A stretch of DNA of 64,000 nucleotides from Gautieria morchelliformis (GCA_015179125.1 WHVA01000386.1:48390-112389); one strand, 5' to 3'. Shown: positions 22,077 to 34,126, counted from the stretch's first letter. The notes: generated by a model from the letters alone, not told the origin. A program made the numbers and translations.

Positions 22077-23543
22077 CGGATACATACGCTGGAGGAGCAG
22101 GTCGAGGTATGACGGTATGCTGAGCGACTTTAATGACTTCCACATACACCCAGTTATGAAATATCACGAGTCTGAGTCAGTACTATCCGAACGGGGTCTA
22201 TCGCCTGTGCCCTTCTCGACAAGTTCAGACAGAAAAGTGGTTCCATGCCATCCAAATAGGTGTACGCTTCTCATGGGCCAGTGAACTCTGACAAATGGGA
22301 CTCCCAAGGGCCATCCTCCGGTACGCCTTCCCTTTGTCCCTTGTGTAAGTTTGGATAGAAACGCGGACCAAGGGGAGCACCAGGGAAAACTACATGTCTA
22401 TCGCTGCTATTTGGTTAACTATATGATGTCAAGGCTGCCAATAGACGAGCTCTGTTTCCCTAATGGGTAGGTGGTCAGTTGTTGTCGCCTTGGGGAAACA
22501 GAAGCAGGAGACACCATGGAATGCACAGAAACAAATTTAACTCGGAAGCAGTTCGGTCACAGTGTGTACAGATTGTGGGCGTCAAGTAGACCCATGACCA
22601 GTCTGTCGCTAATAGTAAACGTTAAACAGATACCGTGACACGTTAGCGCAGGAACATAGTAGAACAGGTTGGACACGGATCTAGACGTCAAGGGATTGGT
22701 CTTCGAATGCCCGAAAAGCGAGAGTGGAGCCTACGAAGAGCCTACTATGCTTGCATTGGTCCAATAACTAATTGATGAAGCCCAGCCTGCCAGCGTCGCA
22801 GCGAACCGTTGGGCAATGGGCAATGGGCCTGCGTCCCAACAGTTCGCAGGGGATAATAAACCATTTGTGACGAAGTCGCCATTTACATAAGCATCTTATA
22901 AGAATAATTAGCGAGATCTGCGGATCCGTTGAGGATGCCAGCTAGCAACTCGCCGCACAATTTCTCTTGCAACATTGTTCGTCGCGATGCAGCTAGACAA
23001 GGCTACATCGCAAGCTTTATCCCTTCAAGAACATTAGATCTATGACGTATGTATTATATTGTTGATTACATAATCCTGTTGTATTTCACCTGGCCTCACA
23101 TATGTTGCTAACACCCTTCTTTGTATAATTCATTTTGTCGCAGTTCGGACCTTGTCGTCTTTTTTTGGTGGCTTCGGCATCAACTTCTCCCGCGGGTCGC
23201 ATCATGGTAGATCGACTTGGCGGCAAACTGAACTCAGCCTGAACAGGCTGGCACCGCCTCGCTGCAGCTGGCGTGCTCATTCTCACATCCGGGCATATGC
23301 CGTACTCAGCCTACGGCTGGGAGAGAACTACTCCTAATGTCTGACTTGAGATCTGGCCGAGGGATACATTATTCATGTAACTATGTTCGCAGTACAAGTA
23401 ATTAAACAATAAGGATGCCATGGGAAGCCTCTCACTCACAGGCCACATCACGGGAATGAGATATACACAATAATAGACGAGACTTACACCTTATAACCAG
23501 CAAGGAAACGTTTCCTCTCAAACGCTCTATATGTCGCCTCAAG
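22077..23543. other. Spacer between the two P450 copies
   Basis: No domain, terminal repeat or RNA gene was recognised. It contains the upstream region of pseudogene 1 and the downstream region of the intact P450. A splice-like stretch (gttgctaacaccc ... ttttgtcgcag, ~23100-23142) hints at a small spliced gene on the plus strand, but no coherent protein could be read. Confidence 0.4.
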
Positions 23544-25760
23544 TTAGCCCCTTGCGGCCAAGGTCTCACGAGTCATTGTTCGTGGTTTAATTGAACATTG
23601 GAATGGGTCGGGACGACTAGAATAATATTGATACATATTAGGAAGCAAAAACAGAAAAAAAGGTCGGACGCACGGAACGGCACCCGAAGAGATGAAATCA
23701 TGTACTGGTATCTCCGCTCCATTGGCATCCTTGGCGGGAGATATATTGAAGACCTTGAGAATGGAGCAGGCAGCTAGATAAATCGTGTTATCGGCTAGAT
23801 AACGCCCAGGGCAGATTCTTATAAATAAAATGGCATATTAGCGAGATAGTTGGGAACCTACTATCACCTAAATTAGTCTTACCTTCGTCCAAAACCAAAC
23901 GCAGCGGACGGATCTCCGGCACCTGGCCTAAGGAAACGCTCAGGATCGAAGCGTTCAGTACCGGGGCCGTACACAGTCTCGTCCTGGAGCATCGCCCTTT
24001 GAAGCATGCTTATTTTAACACCTGCTACGAAGGCCCACAAAGGTGATGAGCCTACCACGCATTTCCGATGACAACACTGCCTCGGGGGATAAAGTTGTTG
24101 TTGTACACATCATCTTCCATCAACCTGTGTGCAATGCCCAGCGGCACCACCGGACGCCACCTAGTCCAGAAAAATTTATCTGTCAACTCCTGGCTTTCAG
24201 AGTATCAGTTAGGGCACCTTTGTATTTCCTTGCAAATAGCATTCATATACGGAAGGCTGTCGCGGTCCTCAAAGGTAGGGAGCCGATCGGCGCCAATAAC
24301 TTCGTCCAGCTCACGCTGCGCCTTGCGTTGTACATCGGGATAAAGGATCATGGCGAGGATAAACCAGGATAAAGCGATGGTAATCTAGAGCAATGGCATG
24401 AACGGTATACTGAACGTAACGAAAAGAGAGTGTTCGTACAGTGTCAGCTCCTCCGAGATACGCAACACCTCCAGTGTTTCGGATGGTTTCTTCTTGTTGC
24501 GGCACATCCGCCTCTGGTAAATCAGCCATACTTTCTAGGAGAGAAGCAGTGAAAGAGGGTGTAGCTTTCCCGTCCCCCTTTGGTTGGACTCAATTGACTG
24601 TGAACAAAGTGGTGGAAGGTTAACTCACAAAAGCCTTCTTGGAAACATTAAACGGAACAACAGGCATCTGTGTGACGACATGTCGCCAGATGCGGGCTTT
24701 TGTTTTGAACCCTGCCCCTGGCATCCATTCGGGTACGTATTTCACTGAAGACTAAGCCGAGTCAGACCGCACAAACATTGTACATTCACTATACGCACAT
24801 ATCGGGAGAGTATCAACGAGGAAGCTGCCGGGGATGGCCGCCGCCGACGCCGCCGCCATCGCATCTTCAGCAAGTTGTATGTAGGGGTCGCCAGTTGGAA
24901 GCACCTCAATGCCATAGATAATCTAAAGGTGCCATGATGGAGTCGACTCAGTGTTTTGTTCAGATGCATATCATCTCACCTCCATGATTATAGCGCCTGC
25001 GAGGTGTCGAAAATGTTGGACAAAATCATCTGGAGATTTGTGAAGTCGATAAAGAAGCTCTCTTTCTTACGTGTTAGTTAGCAGACAACGATACATAATT
25101 GCACTAAGCAAAACGTACGCACTTTGTACGTTTTTCCTGAATGCGGGTATATGCTGTTACGGCAGTGAGGTTGAAACCCTGATGAAACATCTTGCGGTGA
25201 CGCCGCCATTTATCTCCATAGCGCATTAACCCGATAGTCCATCCGAATCCGATCCTGTCATATTAGCCGTGAATGGCTCAAGTATGGGGGAGACAAGCGG
25301 CAACGTACAAGTCATTGGTCATAGGGAACTCAAAGCGATCAGAGTAAACCGACGATCTCTTCTCGAAGAGGTCTTGGGCGGTGGCAAGAGAATTTATAAT
25401 TACTATGGGCTGTCTAAAGACTTTGATGTAGACAAGGTCGCCTAACAGAAAGTTAATATTTATTCGACATTCATTGATATGCAATATCATGCCGTATTGT
25501 TTGGCCCAGTCGGTGTATGTCTTCCATTCATGCTTCTTGGGGGCGTCATAGAAGTTTCCTATAATTGGCTTCCCCGGAGGCCCTGGTGGAAGATGTGCGC
25601 CTGCGATGTATATACGAGGTCATTGTCAAGTAAAGGCTGGTTCGATCTGTATCCGACCTTTTGGGATGTGATTCCGTTGCGCGACGAGAAGGAAGAAAGC
25701 TGCACATATCAAAGCGCCCAGAGCGATGTAGATGTTCGATGTCCAGGCCGGGAGAACCAT
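23544..25760 (-). CDS. Cytochrome P450 monooxygenase, apparently intact, 13 exons, 512 aa
   Basis: This is a membrane-bound heme monooxygenase of the fungal type; the substrate is unknown. Exons (minus strand, downward) are 25760-25658, 25600-25493, 25441-25309, 25254-25123, 25061-24980, 24922-24799, 24744-24629, 24577-24440, 24384-24218, 24160-24056, 23996-23883, 23817-23674 and 23616-23544. Together they give 1539 nt with every junction in frame. Features in order: anchor (NIYIALGALICAAFFLLV), hinge PPGPPGKP, C-helix KWRRHRKMF, LKYVPEWMPGAGF, I-helix YLGGADT, K-helix EIQR (ExxR), PERF, and heme loop FGFGRRICPG with the Cys ligand. The heme loop is split by an intron. Intron 2 appears to be GC-AG. 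An in-frame ATG at 25781 would add seven residues. No stop or frameshift was seen, unlike its tandem paralogue upstream. Confidence 0.88.
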
Positions 25761-26253
25761 TGAGGGAAAGAAATGCCGCATGAGTAGGTAGAAATGTGGG
25801 GCACCTTTTATATGTTCTACACCCACCTGGATATGGAATTCCCCTGGCGTCATACGATGCGAGTCGGATATATTTGGTGGTCAGAGATTGAAGCTCTACT
25901 GCCAACATATTTCTGATTTTCCATGGTCTGACGCAATAGGGGTTATCAGACTAGAGGTTTGGATAGGGATTTGAGAAGGCGTTTCGTGCCCGAAACCAAC
26001 CCGAATTCCCAAAACGCCTCTGGAGGCGAGAACGAGAGTGAGACCCGATCTGGACTCGTACGTGGTTACCCAGAGTCAGTGCTTCGCACAAGTTTGAGGG
26101 TTGAGTAGCACGATGTATACCAACAAAAGTATTGCCCACACCATAATGGAACTTTTCACGTGCGTAGCCTGCCGCGTGATTTTGCGTGTTGACGCGTGTC
26201 GAATTGCAGAGCCTGGGACTTGGAGAGCATGTGTGGGTGGGATTTTTATGGGA
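25761..26253. other. Region upstream of the P450; no gene recognised
   Basis: This is probably the promoter side of the P450. No convincing TATA box or conserved site could be assigned, and the open frames present are short and motif-free. Confidence 0.4.
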
Positions 26254-26261
26254 AGCGGCGG

Positions 26262-26797
26262 TAGGGCTGCACACCGTGCCGTACAACCACGGCTGTACGG
26301 TGCCGTGTTACGGCCACGGCACCCGTACCGTCAAGGGTCTGGGTGCGCTGCTGACGGTACGGTATACGGTACGGGCTGACGCCGTATGATACCGTAAAAT
26401 TACGGCCGTGTACGGCGTATACGGCATGCATTCGGCAAAACCCGAAAACCTTGTAGCCGAGCCCAAAATACATCGGCCGACGGGCGCTACCACTGGTAGG
26501 CAGGCCATTTACGTGGCGCTCACACCGTAGCGAGCGGCTGGGTGTGATATTATCAATATTTTAGTTTTGCCGCCGGTCGTGTGCAGTAAGGAAGCCGGTG
26601 AATGATCTAAGTTTAGGCTGAGCTATAATAGATCAGCCCTATGGAGCCGTAACCATAATACGGACGGTACGGTACCCGTACCATACCATCAGAGGGGTTG
26701 AGGTGGTGATCATACGGATGGTATACGGTCTGCCATATCCATCAACTTGCCGTACATTATACGGCCATAGCCGTAATACAGACGGTGTGCAGCCCTA
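26262..26797. mobile_element. hAT-like MITE, 536 bp
   Basis: Perfect 16-bp terminal inverted repeats TAGGGCTGCACACCGT are flanked by an 8-bp near-duplication (agcggcgg at 26254-26261, agtggtgg at 26798-26805; both mismatches are C/T). An 8-bp duplication with a TAGGG-type terminus fits the hAT superfamily. The interior is dense in ACGGTA/TACCGT words, including tacggtacggtatacggtac, resembling subterminal transposase sites. It has no transposase, so it is non-autonomous. Confidence 0.85.
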
Positions 26798-26805
26798 AGT
26801 GGTGG

Positions 26806-27009
26806 GCGTCTGGAGAGGCGCCCGCACTTAAGGCAGCAAGTGAAATAGACAGTCCGTAATTACAAGTAAGCTATGGGGAAGGGGGCGGGAGTCGCAATCT
26901 GGGAAAAGGTTCAAAAGAAAGCCTGGCAGCGCATTGTAATAAAAACCCCGGTGGGAAAAAGCTATTGCGCTGCACAGGTGCACAGGGAAGGGAAGGGAGG
27001 GAATGTGAA
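26806..27009. other. Short spacer, nothing recognised
   Basis: About 200 bp of purine-rich sequence (ggaagggaagggaggg) lies between the MITE and the LINE 3' tail. No feature could be supported. Confidence 0.35.
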
Positions 27010-27057
27010 TTTTATTTTATTTTATGTCTATTGGGGCATTGCCCTATGTAAGGAGGA
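27010..27057 (-). repeat. 3' tail of a minus-strand LINE (LINE-C)
   Basis: The minus strand reads cttacatagggcaatgcccc, then aataga and ATAAAATAAAATAAAATTC. This matches the LINE-A 3' end at 4309-4455. It belongs with the C-terminal coding piece at 27697-28048, separated from it by repeat Y1. Confidence 0.65.
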
Positions 27058-27696
27058 TGTTCACATTGACAACAATGTACATTCTTCTAGGATATATTAG
27101 ATATCTTTTAAAAAATCAACCATAACTGAGTTCATAGTCCATCATTTTGAGCAATTTGTATATTGTGGATATCCTAAATTTTTTTGAATGTTCTGATATT
27201 TTAAAAATATGGTTAACCGTATGTGCTAAAGCATGGTGTGTATTCAGATGACAGAGCAATTTCAGATAGGATTTGGATGACTATATATTAAAAGTATATA
27301 TGAAGCTTGTTACATGTATGATGATAGAATGTAGAGGCAAGTATGGACCATATGAGTACATGTTAGAAGTATATATGAAACATGTTAGATGTACAATCAC
27401 AGAATATAGAAGCAAGTATGGACCATACCTGTACTATATTATTATATATGGTTGAGAGATCTGATTAGAAGGTATGTTTAAAATAATATGCATGTATAGT
27501 ACAAAGATATGTAACTATTGATGTTTAGACAATGGGGTATACACCTTTTCCTGGGGGAGCAGCAGACTGTGAGAAAGAACTTTAGGACTTGGATTAAGCA
27601 TGCCTTACAAATGCTGGCAACTGTCTCAATTGTGATATATTTTATGAGATATAGGTGGGCTAAGTTATATATACATATATATGACAGTTACAACCA
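27058..27696 (-). repeat. Repeat Y1, AT-rich 639 bp (probable solo LTR)
   Basis: It begins TGTTCACATTGAC and ends GTTACAACCA in plus coordinates (TG..CA; the ends extend to ggatg/catcc). It is nearly identical, about 96% by eye, to an inverted copy at 34290-34924. It contains two tandem ~75-bp units starting aagtatatatga (27292 and 27367), each with gcaagtatggaccata. No clean target duplication is visible, so LTR identity is inferred from the ends only. Confidence 0.65.
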
Positions 27697-28048
27697 TCCC
27701 CTAAGATGGTAGATACAGTTTCCTTCCTGTGACCTCACCTTCCCTCCTTTCAACCCTGCTTGAGCTCTTTTGGTGAAGCCCTGAGCATTCCTGTGTCTAT
27801 GTGGGTGAGGTTGAATGTTATCGTGCTCTGCGCATGTCACTTTCTCTCCTCATCTTGCTCTTTTTCCTTTCCTTGTCCCCTGTACCAGGGTTAAGTCCCC
27901 ATAGGCCTTCTCAAACCTCCCTGTGTCATTTACATACCTGAAAAGGTGCTCCATCGCCTTGTGCCCTCCCAGCAACATCTCACCGACTTCGCTCCCCACC
28001 TCAGCTACTTCTCCATCCTTTCTTGCTCCTTCCTGTATGTAGGGCATC
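27697..28048 (-). pseudogene. LINE-C ORF2 C-terminal fragment
   Basis: The minus-strand frame 28047-27850 gives EVGEMLLGGHKAMEHLFRYV then NDTGRFEKA. This resembles the terminal helix of fungal LINE ORF2 proteins (LLG...A...L..Y...TGRF). It is truncated on its 5' side by LTR-X3 and separated from its 3' tail by repeat Y1. Confidence 0.6.
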
Positions 28049-29486
28049 TGTTTTGAAACACTTCAAGGCTTTGGTGTTATTGCTAACACCTCAATCCATC
28101 AGAACATATTGTTTATGAGACTTCAAGAATATCACACAATGCTGCAGCACAACTCCGGAAATAATTTAATATTTGTATCTTGGTTGCAATCCCCATAAAA
28201 ACTAGTCCAAGTTAATATGGATGGAAGGCAATACGTTTCTTAGCAGCACTGAACAATAAACTAAAAGATTGTAGGTTCAAGGACACTATTGGGGTCCAAG
28301 CATATTCCAAAATATAAAGGAATGTACTTAGCAGGTGAGTTTATAAATGGACTGCCCTGATAATCTACCAGTGTACTGCAATAAAATGAGTGATGAGTTT
28401 TGTGGAAGTGACTTGTGAAAGTCTCTAATCAGGAAAATGGACTGATCAGATCGTCTTGGGTATTGGAGCGCAAATGGCAAGACTATCAATTGACAGACTC
28501 ACTCTGTAGAATTACACCTGGAGGATTAGTCCAAGTGGCTAAGCAGTAAAGTAACTACTTAACAAGGAATTAGACACTAAAGTAAGTGAATAACCCTAGC
28601 TGGGGTTAGCAGCTTAGTAAGATGCAAGTCACATGAGGTCACATGGATAGAAGGTGTTAGATTGCTAGAATGATGATCAAGGGGCATCAGAATGGCCTCC
28701 TTATATATTGTAAATTACACAGGATTACGTGAAATGGGGTTCTTATATCTATTAGGCGAGTGATGTCATATGTAAATATTTGCACTGCTAGAACACACCC
28801 TCACAACTATTGCAGTGTGTTCGTGCAAAGAAACTAGGAATAACCAGCCAACCACTTTCCCTGGTTGGTACAGCCTTGCATAGCCTTGCACAGACTTGCA
28901 CAGCCCCATGACATCAAGTGACTTATTTGGGGCTGTAGCACCTTGTTTGGAGGCTCTGTTAGTCCAATAGGCTTTGCTGAACTTGTACCCTAGTTTGGGC
29001 TTTGTATGACTTTGTGCAGCTTTATACGCAGCCTTACACAGCCATGGTTGCCATGATGCAAGTCATGTGTTTGCTGGGTTTGAACTATATGTAAGCGCAC
29101 AGGATTATGTAAGCTCCAAGAACACTTTCAATCTCAGTGCCTGAGTTTGAGTGAGCCAGAGTGCCTGAGTTGTAGGTGCTTGAGTGCCTGCAGCTCCGAA
29201 TTCACAGTTTCATGGATAGCTCCGGTCAGAGTTTGAAATTAAACGGCCATGACAGAGTTGTGGATGCATGTGAGTTCATAACTCTGTTTGACCGAATAAG
29301 AGGTTTTTGAGCCAGGGAAGTCAAATTACATGGCAAAAAAATAAGAAAGAATTCAAGGAATATTGAACAGTCCTTTCCCTTCAATAGCTGTGTGTATTTT
29401 GCTACTATAAGAGAGGAAAAATGGGCTTTTAAGAATTTTACTCCTTTTTTTCATGAGGTTTTCTTTTAGAAAGGGTAGTTCCCACA
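28049..29486 (-). repeat. LTR-X3
   Basis: The 1438 bp run from TGTTTTGAAACAC to TTCCCACA, parallel to LTR-X2 over its whole length. The flanks gcatc and gttat do not match, so no target duplication is preserved; it may be recombined or the remnant of a larger element. Confidence 0.85.
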
Positions 29487-29786
29487 GTTATCCCCCCTTC
29501 AAATATTCCTACACCTAGTTATAACAAGTGAACCCAGTCACCTTTGAATTGAACATGAATCTGCCTCCTAAAGTTCCAGCATTAATGGTGCAAGGATTAC
29601 ACATAGCGGATGGCACACTGGCAAGGGTTGTGTGAGAGGTGTGAGCATTATAGACAGGGTGAGGGTGGAGAGATGATGCAGAGGAGGCATGATAGCTCAA
29701 CTTCTCCTCGAGTGAGAGCTTGCCACTGTTCAATAAGCTGAGTGGCCGTTGGTTGCCATAATACTAATTGCTTTTTGTTAGAGTTG
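29487..29786. other. 300 bp of unknown origin between two LTRs
   Basis: A minus-strand frame of 72 codons (29733-29515, starting MNSGKLSLEEKLSYHASS) has no recognisable domain. It may be internal sequence of an LTR element whose other parts are gone. Confidence 0.3.
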
Positions 29787-30781
29787 TGTCATGACTTGTT
29801 TATTTCTTGTATCCAGCAACTCCATTTTCCCTTTCGCCACCCCACTTCTATGTTCGCTCCGTTCGCTCTTCGCCGAATATGCCGAACGGTTATTCACTAC
29901 TCGCATCATTCGCCAGTAGGCACACCATCAAACACGATCAACATCCTTTACCCATTCATCACTGGTCCCATGATCTTCTCAACTCAACCCCCTTTGGGTG
30001 TTCCTATGGCCAGAACGCATACGCGGGACTTCCTATGGCCAGAACGCATTCGCGGGACTTCCTACCCATAGATCGTGTGGGATCAACCCAGCAGACCAAG
30101 AGTCCGTGCAGGGTAATGTGTATGCAGGTGTTTTCTTACATGGGTACCTTTATCCTCTTCCCCTCCATTGTTTCATGTTCGCACTCCTCCCTTCCTCTAT
30201 TGCATATACATTTCATCTATTTGTATCTTGACTGCGCACCCCTATCCAACCCTGACTTATGACGGCCTCTTTCCTATTCGCTGATATCATATGAGCATTC
30301 GGTATAAGTAGTTTACATTTGCATGTATATTCCCCAGTTCAATTATCATACGTCTATCTTGTGCAAAACCTCACTGTGACCATCGTCTTGAGCCCTCTCC
30401 TATAGATTCCTATCTTTGACCAGAGGAGGACTTAAGCACCACTGGTGAGTTTTCGTACTTCACCTTCGTTACCTTAGCCTGCGTACTATTATCGGTGCTG
30501 TCAGCAAAGGGCTCCAAAGGAGCACCTTCGCCGGCGAAAGGATTGTTGCTGCTTAACAACCTTTCCGTGACACCTTGCACATTACATCGTCAAGTGTCAT
30601 GGGCTACTTCGCTACAACTGTAGATAGGACGAGCTCCATTCGGGCAGCCCTCTTACCTTCTGAACATTTATTGGTTCATCTTATTCACTGAATGGCACAC
30701 TTCTTCACACATGCTATTCAGGCATTCGCTGTGTTCACTAATACATGATATGATATTAACACCTAAAAACCAATCTTGACA
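29787..30781 (-). repeat. LTR-G3, complete (995 bp)
   Basis: It runs from TGTCATGACTTG to CCAATCTTGACA in plus coordinates, which is the reverse of the element direction. It carries a local ~32-bp tandem duplication (ttcctatggccagaacgcat, twice, ~29999-30060). Flanks agttg and ctttc do not match. Confidence 0.88.
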
Positions 30782-31446
30782 CTTTCGAAGTGGGCAATGT
30801 TAAGAACAGGGTGCATCCTGTAAGACCCGGGCATGTGAAGCCGGTAAGTAGTCGGAGGCGGGGGTTGTTCACAATTAGGAATAGTGTTTGGAGCTGATGG
30901 TTCAAGCATAGAGACATGGAATACCAGATGTGCTGCGCACATATTGTCAGGAAGTCTGAGAGTAAAAGAATGACTGCCGGCCTTAGCGATGCTCTCATAA
31001 GGGCCAAGGTATCTTTCAGAGAGCTTCTTCTAAGGGTGAGTCATGCGGAAGTTTTCTGCTTTGACGAAGACTTTGTCGCCTATTTCAAATACCGTCTTTC
31101 TGATTGGTGGAAGTTTGATATCTCTTTTGGGCAGTGGAAATGTTCTCTCGCAGGTGTTGGTGAAGATTGTCAAGTTCCACAATGAAGTCTCACGCTCTGG
31201 CAGAGGTGAGGTTGTGTTCAGGGTGGATGGCAAGATTTGGGTGATAGCCTTTGCTGGCATAAAAGGGGGAAATTCTGGTGATGGTGGAAGGAACATTGTT
31301 GTAAGGTCGGACCAGTTGCTGTGGTGGTAGTTTGTTATGACCATGCTGCCCAACCATCTCCGCCACCTCCAGAACACTTCCATACCACCTCCAACTCTAT
31401 TTGGCAACCTCTGCATCCCGTGGCCTCGACCCTTGTTCTTCAACAC
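30782..31446 (-). pseudogene. Ty3/gypsy integrase C-terminal fragment
   Basis: On the minus strand the frame includes GDKVFVKAENFRMTHP, then after a frameshift near 31035 a GPY/F-like stretch (LGPYESIAKAGSHSFTLRLP, VFHVSMLEPS). This is the C-terminal integrase region of fungal gypsy elements. It abuts LTR-G3 with no purine tract between, so it need not belong to the same element. Confidence 0.8.
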
Positions 31447-31775
31447 CCCTGATCGACTCTATTCATTGGCCTCCATGCTCAACCCTTAGCACAGCAAGTT
31501 ACCATTTCTGGTTCATCAGGACTTCTGTTTGTTCCACTGTCTATTAGACTTATGTTCCTTTGTTATTTTGCCCATTGTTCTTGACTCTACCCTGCACCCC
31601 CTTGTAGTCCCCTTGTTCAGTATTAGTTACTTACCCCGTATCTCTATCCAATTTCCGCTCTCTCCGGAATTTGATTAGTACTACCCGATTACTTGTTGTC
31701 CCAGCTCTTTGTATAAAACCCCTCATGTATGCCCTCCGTTGTGCAATCAGATAATCAACTTTGATATGTGAATCC
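31447..31775. other. Spacer with pyrimidine-rich sequence
   Basis: No coding domain was recognised. It contains tataaaacccc near 31712 and ends with aatcc, the left copy of the target duplication of the following composite LTR. Confidence 0.4.
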
Positions 31776-33047
31776 TGTCATGACGTGTTTATTTCCCATA
31801 CTCAGATGCCCTGTTCTCCCATTTCCCACTCCACCTCCGTGTTCGTTCCAATCGCCCTCGCCGTGTTCGGCAACCGATCTTCGCTGTTCGCGCCATTTAC
31901 CATAGCCATGCCATCAAAGCACGATCGACGTCTTTGGACTGACTTGGCAGTCATCGCTGGGCCTATCACCTCCTCTGCTCAACCCTCTTTCGATGATGTT
32001 CCTATGATCGGATTGTCATGACTTGTGTATTTCCTGTACCTTGTTATCCCCATTTCCCCTTTCGCCACTCCTCCCCTGTGTTCACTTGGCTTCGCCCTCC
32101 ACCTCGACCACTCCTGCCCTATGTCCTCTCCGTTAGCCCTTCATCGCATTTCGCCGAACAGCCATTCACTGCTCGCATCATTCGCCAGCAGGCACACCAT
32201 CAAATCACGATCGATATCCCTACCCGGCATGATGGCTCATCAGTAGCTCCATCAGCTTCTCGGTCCAACCCCCTTTTGGTGTTCATATGAGCAGGGTGCG
32301 TTCGCGGGACATCCTACCCGTAGGTTGTGTGGGATCAACCCAGCAGATGAAGAACCCATGCAGGGCGGTGTATATGCAGGCCCCAAGACATGATTTCATA
32401 CATAGGTGCCTTCGCCACCTTTACTCTCCGTCGTTTCATGTTTGCACTCTTCCCTCACTCTATTGTATGTTTATTCCATCTACTTAGTATCATGACTGCG
32501 CACCCCTATCCAACCCTGACTCACGACGGCCTCTTTCCTATTCGCCGATACCTTACGAGCATTCGATATAAGTAGTTTACATTCACATGTATATTCTCCA
32601 GTTCAATTATCATACGTCGTCCATCTTGTGCAAACTTGACCTCGCAGTGATCATCGTCTTGAGCCTTCTCCTGGAGATTTCTATCTTCGACCAGAAGAAG
32701 ACTTAGGCACCACTGGTGATTTCTCATACTTCATCTTCGTTACCTTAGCCTTCGAACTATTTTCTGTGCTGACAGCGAAGGGCTCCAAAGGAGCACCTTC
32801 GTCGGCGAAGGGATTGTCACTACTTAGACAACCCTTTCGTGACACCTTGCACGTTACATTGTCAAGTGCCACGGGCTATTTCGCTATGACTGTAGATAGG
32901 GCAAGCTCCGCTCAGGCAGCCCTCTTATCTTGTGAACATTTATTGGTTCACCTATTCGCCGAACGGCGTACTTATTCGCACAAGTCATTCGGGCATTCGC
33001 TGTGTTCACTAATACACGATATTAACGCCTAAAAACCAATCTTGACA
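31776..33047 (-). repeat. Composite LTR-G: 238-bp partial copy joined to a complete copy
   Basis: 31776-32013 is a diverged start of the LTR (plus reading TGTCATGACGTG). It is cut at offset ~238, where a second TGTCATGACTTG begins a full 1034-bp LTR ending TTGACA at 33047. The compound unit, not either part alone, is flanked by the perfect 5-bp duplication aatcc (31771-31775, 33048-33052). Confidence 0.85.
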
Positions 33048-33143
33048 AATCCCCTCACATTGTCTCCTGTTCTTAGTCCAGTGGACCTTGCAAGTACTCT
33101 GTCTCTCTCTGCCCTCAATACTCTGTCTTCCACCTCTTCCGAC

Positions 33144-34126
33144 TGTCATGACTCATTTATTTCTTGTATCCAGCTTTCCCCATTTTCCCTTTCATCACTC
33201 CACCTCTACGCTCGCTCCTTTCGCTCTTCACCAAATTCACTGAAGGACCATTCACTACTCGCATCATTCGTCATTAGGCACGCCATCAGACATGATCAAC
33301 ATCCTTTACCCAGCATGATGGTTCATCGCTGGCCCCATCATCTTCCCGACTCAACCCCCTTGGAGTGTTCCTATGGCCAGAATGCATTTGTGGGATGTCC
33401 TACCCGTAGATCGTGTGGGATCAACCCAGCAGGCCAAGAGTCCATGCAGGGTAACATGTATGCGGGTCTCAAGGTGTGTTTTCTTACATAGGTACCTTTG
33501 TCCTCTCTCTCCCCGTTGTCGTTCGCACTCTTCCCTTTCTCCATTGTATATGTGTTTCATCTATTTGTATCCAGACTGCGCACCCCTATCAAACCCTGAC
33601 TCATGATGGCCTCTTTCCTATTCGCTGATATCATATGAACATTCAGTATAAGTAGTTTACATTCGCATGTATATTCTGCAGTTCAATTATCATACGTCTA
33701 TCTTGTGCAAAACTTGACCTCACTGTGACTATCGTCTTGAGCCCTCTTCTATAGACTACTACCTTAGACCAGGGGGGGACTTGAGCACCACTGCTGAGTT
33801 TCCATACTTCACCTTCGCTACTTTAGTCTTCATACCATTGTCGGTGCTATCAGCGAAGGGCTCCGAAGGAGCACCATCGCCAGCGAAATGATTGTTACTA
33901 CTAGACAACCTTTCCATGAGACCTTGTACATTACATCGTCAAGTATCATGGGCTATTTCACTACAACTGTAGATAGGGCAAGCTCCGTTTGAGTAGCCCT
34001 CTTACCTTACAAACATTTATTGGCTTAACCTTATTCGCCGTACCACACACTTCATTGCACAAGCCATTTGGGCATTTGCTGTGTTCACTAATACACAATA
34101 TTAACGCCTAAAATCCAATCTTGACA
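33144..34126 (-). repeat. LTR-G5, complete (983 bp)
   Basis: It runs from TGTCATGACTCA to CCAATCTTGACA. Flanks ccgac and gtata do not match. Only ~90 bp separate it from the preceding composite copy. Confidence 0.88.

Noticed and set aside
27273-27455. 60-codon frame conserved in both Y repeats
   Set aside because: It is just the 75-bp tandem unit of an AT-rich repeat; conservation reflects repeat identity, not protein selection.
29787-30781. LTR-G3 as the true 3' LTR of the adjacent integrase fragment
   Set aside because: No polypurine tract lies between them and no target duplication is present; adjacency may be by later insertion.
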